Assembly: GCA_019242155.1 (NCBI GenBank)
Contig: JAFAWA010000314.1
Location: forward strand, 1 to 57,396
Origin: Terriglobia bacterium
Lineage (GTDB): Bacteria; Acidobacteriota; Terriglobia; Bryobacterales; Bryobacteraceae
Direction of reading: 5' to 3'
DNA: 57,396 nt
Shown: piece by piece, positions 51,067-57,396 of the stretch
How the letters are laid out: each line of letters begins with the position of its first letter
Numbering within the stretch: the first letter of the stretch is position 1
Program-made: the position numbers and the translations under genes
Notes under the pieces: model-generated
Database searches by the model: none
What the model was told of the DNA's origin: nothing
Seen by the model: only the letters and a program-made list of their open reading frames with translations

Positions 51067-52284
51067 ATGGCTGTGAAAGCCCGCCGGCAAGCGGTGGTGG
51101 CGGATGTCGGAGGTGTGAAGGTCGGGGGCAATCACCCTATCGTCGTGCAGTCGATGACGAACACCGACACCTGCGACGTTCCCGCAACCGTCAATCAGGT
51201 GATGGCGCTCGCGCGCGCCGGCTCGGAACTGGTGCGCATCACGGTGAACACCGAGCAGGCCGCAGCCGCCGTCCCCAAAATTGTCGAGACGCTGGATAAG
51301 TTCGGCGTGCGCGTTCCGATCATCGGCGACTTTCACTATAACGGCCACATCCTGCTCAAAAAATACCCGGACTGCGCGCGGGCGCTGGCCAAATATCGCA
51401 TCAATCCCGGCAACGCTAATATTGGCCGCAAGACTGATGAAAATTTCCGGACGATGATCGAAGTTGCGATCGAAAATAACAGGCCGGTCCGGATCGGCGT
51501 CAACTGGGGCTCGCTCGATCAGGCACTGCTCACGCGCATGATGGACGAGAACTCCCGCCTGCCTGAGCCGAAAGAGGCCCGGGAAGTCATGATGGATGCG
51601 ATCGTGGTGAGCGCTGTGGATTCCGCGAAAGCCGCTGAGAGCCACGGAATGGCGCACGACAAAATCATCCTGAGTGCCAAGGTAAGCGGCGTGCAGGACC
51701 TCATCGATGTCTACCGCGCGCTGGCCGACGCCTGCGATTACCCGCTGCACCTCGGTCTCACAGAGGCGGGCATGGGTAACAAAGGAATCGTGGCCACAAC
51801 TGCGGCTTTAGCGCCGTTATTACAGGAGGGAATCGGCGACACAATTCGCACTTCGCTTACGCCCGCGCCAAATGGGGACCGCACCGAAGAAGTGATCGTC
51901 TCGCAGCAGATTCTGCAGTCGCTCGGCATCCGCAGTTTCACACCGCAAGTCACGGCATGTCCCGGCTGCGGCCGCACCACCAGCACGTTCTTCCAGGAGA
52001 TGGCGGACGAAATCCAGACCTATCTAAGAAACCAGATGCCACAGTGGAAACAGACCAATCCGGGTGTGGAAACAATGAAGGTAGCTGTGATGGGCTGCAT
52101 AGTCAACGGTCCTGGAGAATCTAAGCACTCGAATATCGGCATCTCTCTCCCGGGCACATTCGAAGAGCCGAAGGCGCCGGTTTATGTGGATGGCCGGCTG
52201 ATGACGACTCTGAAGGGAAACCAGATCGTGTCCGAGTTCATCGGCATATTGAACGATTACGTAAGCTCGCATTACGCCGGTTAG
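51067..52284 (+). CDS. ispG: 4-hydroxy-3-methylbut-2-enyl diphosphate synthase
   Basis: Penultimate enzyme of the methylerythritol phosphate route to isoprenoids; an iron-sulfur TIM-barrel protein of 405 residues. It has [12 protein letters not shown] near the N-terminus, [19 protein letters not shown], and cluster ligands in [14 protein letters not shown] plus [10 protein letters not shown]. The ~400-residue size is typical of bacterial forms without the plant insert. GGAGG lies eight bases before the ATG. The DUF2203 gene starts 6 bp after its stop, suggesting co-transcription. Confidence 0.95.
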   Translation: MAVKARRQAVVADVGGVKVGGNHPIVVQSMTNTDTCDVPATVNQVMALARAGSELVRITVNTEQAAAAVPKIVETLDKFGVRVPIIGDFHYNGHILLKKYPDCARALAKYRINPGNANIGRKTDENFRTMIEVAIENNRPVRIGVNWGSLDQALLTRMMDENSRLPEPKEAREVMMDAIVVSAVDSAKAAESHGMAHDKIILSAKVSGVQDLIDVYRALADACDYPLHLGLTEAGMGNKGIVATTAALAPLLQEGIGDTIRTSLTPAPNGDRTEEVIVSQQILQSLGIRSFTPQVTACPGCGRTTSTFFQEMADEIQTYLRNQMPQWKQTNPGVETMKVAVMGCIVNGPGESKHSNIGISLPGTFEEPKAPVYVDGRLMTTLKGNQIVSEFIGILNDYVSSHYAG

Positions 52285-52289
52285 GATTG

Positions 52290-52730
52290 ATGGCGAAGCG
52301 CTTCACACTCGAAGAAGCACAAAGACTGCTCTCCAGCCTCGATCCCCTTCTACGAAAAGCCATTCAGCGGAAATCCGCTTATGCCGCGGCAGAACAGGCC
52401 GTGAAGGAGTTCAGCCAGCGCATTCTGGTGTCGGGCGGCATGCTGATCGATCGCGACCAGGTGATCGCCGCTCGCAATCAGCGGGACGCCGCGGCCGCGG
52501 AACTGCGTAGCGTTCTCGAAGAGGTGCAGGAATTCGGCTGTGTGGTGAAGGATCTCGATATCGGCCTGCTTGATTTCCCGACCATGTTTCGCGGCCGTGA
52601 AGTTTACCTTTGCTGGAAACTCGGCGAGCCGTCCATTTCCTGGTGGCATGGGACCGATGAAGGTTTTGCCGGCCGAAAGAGCATCGATCAGGATTTTCGT
52701 GAGCACCACAAAGGCGACCCCACTCACTAA
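52290..52730 (+). CDS. DUF2203 family protein
   Basis: A 146-residue soluble protein with F-T-L-E-E-A-Q-R-L-L-S-S-L at the N-terminus, long helices, then G-C-V-V-K-D-L-D-I-G-L-L-D-F-P-T-M-F-R-G-R-E-V-Y-L-C-W-K-L-G-E and W-W-H-G-T-D-E-G-F-A-G-R. This D-x-G-L-x-D-F and W-H-x-x-D/E-G-F pattern marks DUF2203, a family often encoded near metabolic genes but with no known role. ATG at 52290, one codon after the track's TTG. It overlaps the downstream CYTH gene by 32 bases. Confidence 0.85.
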   Translation: MAKRFTLEEAQRLLSSLDPLLRKAIQRKSAYAAAEQAVKEFSQRILVSGGMLIDRDQVIAARNQRDAAAAELRSVLEEVQEFGCVVKDLDIGLLDFPTMFRGREVYLCWKLGEPSISWWHGTDEGFAGRKSIDQDFREHHKGDPTH

Positions 52731-53280
52731 CGCGCGCGAAGTCGAGATCAAACTGGCGGTGCCCAGCGCGGCCCACGCCCGCCGCCTGCTTCGCACCCAG
52801 GGCTTCAACGTTTGGAAGCCGCGCGTCTTCGAAGCAAACGACGTATTCGACACGCCCGACTTCCGGCTTCGCAACAGCGAATCGCTACTGCGCGTGCGGG
52901 AGGTGAAACGCGAGGCGATTCTCACGTACAAGGGCCCTCCGGAGCCAGGCCGGCATAAGAGCCGGGAAGAACTAGAGGTCGATGCGAGCGACCCCCATAC
53001 GCTTGCGGCGATCTTGGAACGGTTGGGCTTCCACCGCGTGTTCCGGTATGAAAAGTACCGCACCGAATTCCGCCGCGGCAAAACCGGTACCGTGACTTTG
53101 GACGAAACCCCCATAGGCGTTTATCTGGAACTCGAAGGCCCTCCGCCGTGGATCGACCGCACCGCACGCCTGCTGGGATTCGCGGAAGAGGAGTACATCA
53201 CCGCGAGCTACGCGCGGCTTTATTTGGAAGCGTGCGCGCGGAAGGGATGCGCGCCGACGAATATGGTGTTCGAGTCCTGA
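52699..53280 (+). CDS. CYTH domain protein (class IV adenylate cyclase / triphosphatase-like)
   Basis: A ~193-residue single-domain CYTH protein. It has the signature E-V-E-I-K-L (residues 14-19 from the preferred start), R-V-R-E-V, L-T-Y-K-G-P, S-R-E-E-L-E-V, Y-E-K-Y-R-T-E-F and a final E-L-E-G-P. These acidic and basic strands line a tunnel that binds triphosphates with metal. Relatives are adenylate cyclases (class IV), thiamine triphosphatases or inorganic triphosphatases; which one cannot be read from sequence. The GTG at 52699, with AGGA upstream, is preferred over starts that add ~40 residues. Possibly co-transcribed with ispG and DUF2203. Confidence 0.85.
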   Translation: MSTTKATPLTNAREVEIKLAVPSAAHARRLLRTQGFNVWKPRVFEANDVFDTPDFRLRNSESLLRVREVKREAILTYKGPPEPGRHKSREELEVDASDPHTLAAILERLGFHRVFRYEKYRTEFRRGKTGTVTLDETPIGVYLELEGPPPWIDRTARLLGFAEEEYITASYARLYLEACARKGCAPTNMVFES

Positions 53281-53383
53281 CGAGTTCCAGTTTATTATCC
53301 GCTGCGCTATTCGCGAAAGAAATTTGCGGGAAACCTCAGGGCATCGGAAGCCGTCTACGCTGTATTCTTGTTTGGGGTCACTG

Positions 53384-55267
53384 GTGAAATCGAAATCTCA
53401 CGTAAGCACAGCCTGGTGTGTATTTGTCTCGGTCTCTATTCTTCTGCCGCGCGCGATTTTGGCTCAGGCGCCGCAATATACCATTTCAACCGTAGCCGGA
53501 AATGGCACTGCCGGGTTCTCGGGCGATGGAGGCATGGCGACGGCGGCGGAACTTTTCTACCCTTACAAGATCGCCTTAGATTCCTCCGGAAACCTTTTTA
53601 TCGCGGATCAATACAACTTTCGCATCCGCAAGGTCGGCACGGACGGCAAGATCAGCACAGTCGCCGGAAACGGCACCTTCGGATTTACCGGCGATGGCAG
53701 CGCGGCCACATCGGCCGAGATATTCTCGCCATCTGGAGTTGCAGTCGATTCCGCAGGTGATTTGTACTTCACTCAGACCGACACTAGCGGGACCACCACT
53801 TATTCAGCCCTGCGCGAAGTATCCGGGGGAAACATCAGTACCGTAGTGGGTGGTAATTCGACCACTCCACTAGGATCGGGTTACTCGGGGGACGGAGGTC
53901 CGGCCGTCAATGCCCAACTGAATACTCCGTTGGCCGTAACTCTAGACGGCGCGGGCAATCTGTACATCACCGACACGGTAAATAGCGCTATCCGCGAAGT
54001 TACCGCGGACGGCAACATCAACACGATTGCCGGTAACGGCACGGCCAAGTACTCCGGCGACAATGGCCCAGCCGGCCGAGCGTCGTTAAATCGGCCGGAT
54101 GGCGCGGCGTTTGATACAGCAGGCAATCTATATATCGCCGACACCCACAACTACTGTGTTCGCGTGATAAAGAATGGAATCATTTCGACCTTCGCCGGGA
54201 TCTGTGGAACTCTGGGCTTTTCCGGTGATAACGGCCCCGCTGCCAAAGCGCTACTGAATTATCCGACGGATGTCGCCATAGACAGTAGCGGGAATGTGTA
54301 TATCGCGGACTCGAATAATTACCGCATCCGCATGGTAACGCCCTCGGGAACGATTTACACCATCGCCGGCAGTACCTCCCCGGGTTCGAGCGGCGATGGG
54401 GGACCCGCTACAAGCGCGCAGCTCATGGCGCCTTTCGGACTCGCCATCGGTCCTAACGGCGTGATTTACATCTCTGATCAGGCGAGCAATGTGATCCGCC
54501 TGTTGACCCCGGTTCTGTCAGCTCCATCCATTGATCATGCCCAGAGTGTCAGTTCTTGCGGCGCGTTCCATGCGGCTGCGGCACCGGGCGCGTGGATCGA
54601 GATCTACGGCTCCAGTTTGGCCCCGCATGCGCGGCTTTGGAGCGTTGGTGATTTTAATGGAGCCACTGCGCCCACCTCACTCGACGGAACCTACGCGACC
54701 ATCGCAGGTCAAAACGCGGTTCTCGCTTATATCGGACCAGGCCAGGTAAATGCCCAAGTGCCGTTGAGTACTCCAGTTGGTGCCCAGCAACTAATTGTCA
54801 CTAATAAAGCCGGTAGCAGCGCGGCCTATGCAATGACCATCACTGCCACCGAGGCAGGGCTGTGCCAAGGTCTCTCATTCAATGGCAACACTTATGTTGC
54901 CGCGGTCGTAAACGGTACTTCGACTTATATCTATCCATCCACGGCCAATGTTGCGGGAGTGACCTCACGTCCGGCGCAACCGGGAGAGATACTAAACCTT
55001 TTCGGTAACGGATTTGGCGCGGTAACTCCAGCGGCCGGGCAGGCGCAAGTCGTCCAAAACTCCAACTCGCTTGCAAACAAGTTCACGATTGCGATTGGCG
55101 GAATAAACGCAACTATCCAGTATGCGGGGCTTGCCGAACAGGCGATTGGCTTATATCAATTCAACGTGATGGTACCGAACATTCCGGATAGCGACACGGT
55201 GCCGGTCACGTTCACACTGGGCGGCGTGGCAGGAACACAAACCCTGTTTATCGCCGTCCATCACTGA
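53384..55267 (+). CDS. NHL-repeat secreted protein with Solibacter-type C-terminal domain
   Basis: A ~627-residue exported protein. The GTG at 53384, seven bases after a GGGG stretch, starts the leader (TAWCVFVSVSILLPRAILAQ). The body is an NHL beta-propeller of about six repeats, each with T-V/I-A-G-N-G-T-A-G-F-S-G-D-G-G-x-A and A-L-D-S-S-G-N-L-F-I-A-D. The last ~220 residues (S-S-C-G-A-F...P-G-A-W-I-E-I-Y-G-S-S-L-A, later G-P-G-Q-V-N-A-Q-V-P) match the C-terminal domain first seen in Solibacter. Probably a surface or matrix binding protein. Confidence 0.9.
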   Translation: MKSKSHVSTAWCVFVSVSILLPRAILAQAPQYTISTVAGNGTAGFSGDGGMATAAELFYPYKIALDSSGNLFIADQYNFRIRKVGTDGKISTVAGNGTFGFTGDGSAATSAEIFSPSGVAVDSAGDLYFTQTDTSGTTTYSALREVSGGNISTVVGGNSTTPLGSGYSGDGGPAVNAQLNTPLAVTLDGAGNLYITDTVNSAIREVTADGNINTIAGNGTAKYSGDNGPAGRASLNRPDGAAFDTAGNLYIADTHNYCVRVIKNGIISTFAGICGTLGFSGDNGPAAKALLNYPTDVAIDSSGNVYIADSNNYRIRMVTPSGTIYTIAGSTSPGSSGDGGPATSAQLMAPFGLAIGPNGVIYISDQASNVIRLLTPVLSAPSIDHAQSVSSCGAFHAAAAPGAWIEIYGSSLAPHARLWSVGDFNGATAPTSLDGTYATIAGQNAVLAYIGPGQVNAQVPLSTPVGAQQLIVTNKAGSSAAYAMTITATEAGLCQGLSFNGNTYVAAVVNGTSTYIYPSTANVAGVTSRPAQPGEILNLFGNGFGAVTPAAGQAQVVQNSNSLANKFTIAIGGINATIQYAGLAEQAIGLYQFNVMVPNIPDSDTVPVTFTLGGVAGTQTLFIAVHH

Positions 55268-55277
55268 CGCGATACCT

Positions 55278-55308
55278 AATTAGTGAACCATTTCCATGGC
55301 CACTAATT
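55278..55308. other. AATTAGTG ... CACTAATT inverted repeat
   Basis: Perfect 8-bp arms with a 15-base loop, immediately after the NHL gene and before the stronger hairpin. It may be part of the transcript end or a site for a protein. Confidence 0.35.
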
Positions 55309-55335
55309 GCACCACGCCAGGTACTCGGTTTTCAT

Positions 55336-55363
55336 AACTGCCTCGCGCTTTTCGTGGGCAGTT
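55336..55363. terminator. Likely bidirectional terminator hairpin
   Basis: AACTGCC pairs with GGCAGTT, and inside it CGCG pairs with CGTG (one wobble) around a T-rich loop, giving an 11-bp stem with one bulged T. The plus-strand copy ends in TTT, and a T-rich stretch (GGTTTTCAT) flanks the other side. It lies between the convergent NHL and metW genes. Confidence 0.55.
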
Positions 55364-55409
55364 TCCGGGCCCTCGGTAGATAGCCGTGGTATGACGCCGT
55401 ACTAAGGTT

Positions 55410-56045
55410 TCACCGGGCCGTGCCGCTGACCAGGTAAACGGCCACCTCGGCCAGCAGATTAGGGAATAAACTCACCTTCCTCGGTCCGGACAGAAAGTAG
55501 CGCCGCTCCACCAACAACCCTTCGAGCGCCGCCAGGTGTTCGAAATCATCTACGGTCAAGAAATGGATGTTGGGCGACTCAAACCAGTCATAAGGAAACA
55601 GCGCGGTTTTGGGCGCCCGGCCGCCAAAAAGCAAAGACAGGCGAACCTTCCAATGTCCATAGTTCGGAAACGCTACGATCACTCGCCGTCCCACGCGCAG
55701 CATCTCGCGGATAACCTTGCGAGGGTGGTGGGTCTCCTGCAATGTCTGGCTGAGCACGACATAATCAAACGCCTGGCTGGGATAATCCGCCAGGCCTTGG
55801 TCTATATCGCCCTGATACACGGAGACGCCCCGGGCAATGGCGCGCCGTACCTTGGCGCCTGAGATCTCTACACCACGCGCGTCCACGCCTTTGTGCAGCG
55901 CCAGCCATTCGAGCAGTTCGCCGTCGCCGCAGCCGAGATCCAGAACTTTCGTCTTGGGCTCGACAATTTCTCCGATGATTCGATAATCGCTGCGGCCGAG
56001 CAGCTCGCGAACAAAGGGCGCCGGCCCCGGCGCGGGAGCGATCAT
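55410..56045 (-). CDS. metW: Methionine biosynthesis protein MetW
   Basis: A 211-residue SAM-binding-fold protein with [25 protein letters not shown], and the strong MetW motifs [24 protein letters not shown] and A-F-P-N-Y-G-H-W. MetW acts with MetX in homoserine acylation in several phyla. It overlaps metX by four bases and follows it on the minus strand, the usual order. The start overlaps the metX stop (ATGA). Confidence 0.95.
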   Translation of the reverse strand: MIAPAPGPAPFVRELLGRSDYRIIGEIVEPKTKVLDLGCGDGELLEWLALHKGVDARGVEISGAKVRRAIARGVSVYQGDIDQGLADYPSQAFDYVVLSQTLQETHHPRKVIREMLRVGRRVIVAFPNYGHWKVRLSLLFGGRAPKTALFPYDWFESPNIHFLTVDDFEHLAALEGLLVERRYFLSGPRKVSLFPNLLAEVAVYLVSGTAR

Positions 56046-57148
56046 TGAACTTTCTCGTACGTGCTTGCCAGAAACCCTCGAATCAGATCCGTCTGTTCCG
56101 CCACGTCAACCAAAAACGCATCGTGACCGTAATTCGACAGCAGTTCGACATAGGCCACGTCGCGGTTGCGCGACCGCAAGGCCCGCACGATCTCCTGCGA
56201 TTGATAACTCGGGTATAGCCAATCGGAGCTGAAGCTGGTTACCAGAAATCGCGCCCGCGTGCATTCAAACGCCGCCGCGAGGCTGCCGTGTCCGTTTACC
56301 AGGTCGAAGTAATCCATCGCCTTGGTGATGTAAAGATACGAGTTGGCATCAAACCGATTCACAAACTGGCTGCCGCGGTAGCGCAGGTAACTCTCCACTT
56401 CGAAGTCGACATCGAAGTCGAAGCCGAAATTCTCCTTCCCCCGCAGACGGCGTCCAAACTTTTCGCGCATGGAATCGTCGCTCATGTACGTGATGTGGCC
56501 CACCATGCGTGCTACAGCAAGGCCGCGCGCCGGCGGCTTCCGGCCATAGTAGTTGCCTTCGTTCCAATCCGGGTCCGCCATGATCGCCTGCCGGCCCACT
56601 TCATTGAAGGCGATCTGCTGCGCGCTATGGCGCGTGGTGGTGGCGATGGGGATGGCACTCACGACGCGATCCGGATACGAAACCGCCCATTCGAGCGCCT
56701 GCATGCCGCCCATGGACCCGCCGGAAACGGAGAGCAGCCGTTCAATGCCGAACGAGTCGAGGAGCATCTTTTGCAGCCGCACCATGTCGCCCATGGTAAT
56801 CACCGGGAATGACATCGCGTATGGGCAGCCTGTCTCCGGATTGACGGTAGAGGGCCCGGTGGTGCCGCGGCACCCGCCCAGCACATTGGAACAGATCACG
56901 AAATACCGGTTGGTATCGAACGCCTTCCCCGGTCCGATCATGTTGTCCCACCAGCCGGGCTTTCCTGTCTCATGGCTGATCCCGGCGGCATGGGCGTCGC
57001 CCGAAAACGCGTGCAGGATCAGGATGCCATTGGTCTTCCGCTCGTTTAACTCACCATAGGTCTCGTACGCTACATCCACGGGCGCAAGCGTGGCGCCGTT
57101 GTCCAACTGGATGCAATCGAACCGCACAACGTTAGATTCGACGATCAT
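56042..57148 (-). CDS. metX: Homoserine O-acyltransferase MetX
   Basis: Transfers an acyl group to homoserine, the first dedicated step of methionine synthesis. It is an alpha/beta hydrolase of ~368 residues, with [12 protein letters not shown] (oxyanion region), nucleophile S in [14 protein letters not shown], and H in N-Y-G-H-D-A-F-L-V. Acetyl-CoA use is the usual annotation, but succinyl-CoA cannot be excluded from motifs. The ATG at 57148 is preferred; the track's 57166 is TTG without a good site. Divergent from the secreted-protein gene at 57247. Confidence 0.93.
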   Translation of the reverse strand: MIVESNVVRFDCIQLDNGATLAPVDVAYETYGELNERKTNGILILHAFSGDAHAAGISHETGKPGWWDNMIGPGKAFDTNRYFVICSNVLGGCRGTTGPSTVNPETGCPYAMSFPVITMGDMVRLQKMLLDSFGIERLLSVSGGSMGGMQALEWAVSYPDRVVSAIPIATTTRHSAQQIAFNEVGRQAIMADPDWNEGNYYGRKPPARGLAVARMVGHITYMSDDSMREKFGRRLRGKENFGFDFDVDFEVESYLRYRGSQFVNRFDANSYLYITKAMDYFDLVNGHGSLAAAFECTRARFLVTSFSSDWLYPSYQSQEIVRALRSRNRDVAYVELLSNYGHDAFLVDVAEQTDLIRGFLASTYEKVQ

Positions 57149-57246
57149 TACGAAGTTTGTTCTCAATCATAGCAAAGCCCGCTTGCGCTAGCTCCCAAGC
57201 TTGCAGTAGCATAGGCGCGGTGCGATCTCGAAAGGGAGAGTTTGGT

Positions 57247-57396
57247 ATGAGATACCGGTTTCCTTTATTTATTGCTGGGACGGCCGCTACTGCTTTGTTG
57301 CTGGTAACAGATCCAGCAGTCACGCAAACAACTCATTCTTCTTCTGCGGCCAAGAGCTGGACACAGCCGAAGACCCCCTGGGGCGATCCGGATCTG
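57247..57396 (+). CDS. Start of an acidobacterial-type secreted protein (3' end outside window)
   Basis: Only the first 50 codons are present. The ATG follows GGGAGAG at a good distance. The leader (FPLFIAGTAATALLLVTDPA) is a signal peptide, and the fragment ends with W-T-Q-P-K-T-P-W-G-D-P-D-L. That P-K/R-T-x-x-G-x-P-D-L motif opens a family of exported proteins common in Acidobacteriota, usually continuing Q-G-x-W. Function unknown. Too short for the ORF track. Confidence 0.7.
   Translation, partial: MRYRFPLFIAGTAATALLLVTDPAVTQTTHSSSAAKSWTQPKTPWGDPDL

Noticed and set aside
50989-51750. 253-residue antisense ORF over ispG
   Set aside because: ispG is unmistakable on the plus strand; the antisense frame is a GC-codon artefact.

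Overview
The window looks like chromosomal DNA from an Acidobacteriota bacterium of the Solibacter/Bryobacter kind. This is an inference from gene content: a PadR-controlled permease of the ADOP type (acidobacterial duplicated orphan permease), an NHL-repeat secreted protein with the C-terminal domain first described in Solibacter, a DUF6152 secreted protein, a peptidylglycine-monooxygenase-like copper domain, and a secreted protein starting with the W-x-x-P-K-T-P-W-G-D-P-D-L type motif. The DNA is GC-rich and densely coded. I saw no tRNA, rRNA, CRISPR array, transposase or prophage module.

Layout. 1-10.8 kb: the end of a copper monooxygenase-like protein, a sigma-like/zinc-finger fusion, an M14-like protein, a lone receiver domain, YjbQ, homoserine dehydrogenase, an ADOP permease with its PadR regulator, a frameshifted serine hydrolase, a beta-propeller protein and a flavin reductase. 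10.8-16 kb: an HU gene with a clear sigma-70 promoter leads a tightly packed run (site-2 protease, two glycosyltransferases, prepilin peptidase), facing a hybrid histidine kinase. 16-20.5 kb: a DsbA-like/MauE-like redox pair, a Gly/Tyr-rich secreted protein, a SatD-DUF3307 pair with a striking repeat array between the genes, and a cyclophilin fused to a degenerate trypsin-like segment. 20.5-28.3 kb: DUF6152, an MFS transporter, an S9 peptidase, and the ybbA-ybbP ABC system divergent from tesA, an arrangement also found in E. coli. 28.5-37.5 kb: a surface-glycan region (gmhB-gmhA, a two-domain glycosyltransferase, gmd-fcl, a polyprenyl-phosphate-type glycosyltransferase) followed by a secreted fibre-like protein ending in an S74 self-cleaving chaperone domain.

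37.6-43.9 kb is a six-gene minus-strand operon: rsbR-rsbS-rsbT, an RsbT-like/PP2C phosphatase fusion, a hybrid kinase whose N-terminus is another RsbT-like ATPase, and a receiver-PAS-kinase-receiver protein. It reads as a stressosome whose output is a phosphorelay rather than a sigma factor. 44-57.4 kb: DUF507, a Crp/Fnr regulator, rpoZ-coaBC-uracil-DNA glycosylase, secreted proteins, a half-length ADOP relative with a zinc ribbon, ispG, DUF2203, a CYTH protein, the NHL protein, metX-metW and the start of another secreted protein.

Methionine synthesis is represented twice (homoserine dehydrogenase near the left end, metXW at the right end), but the genes are far apart. Functions are read from motifs and remembered family features only; no database search was run.
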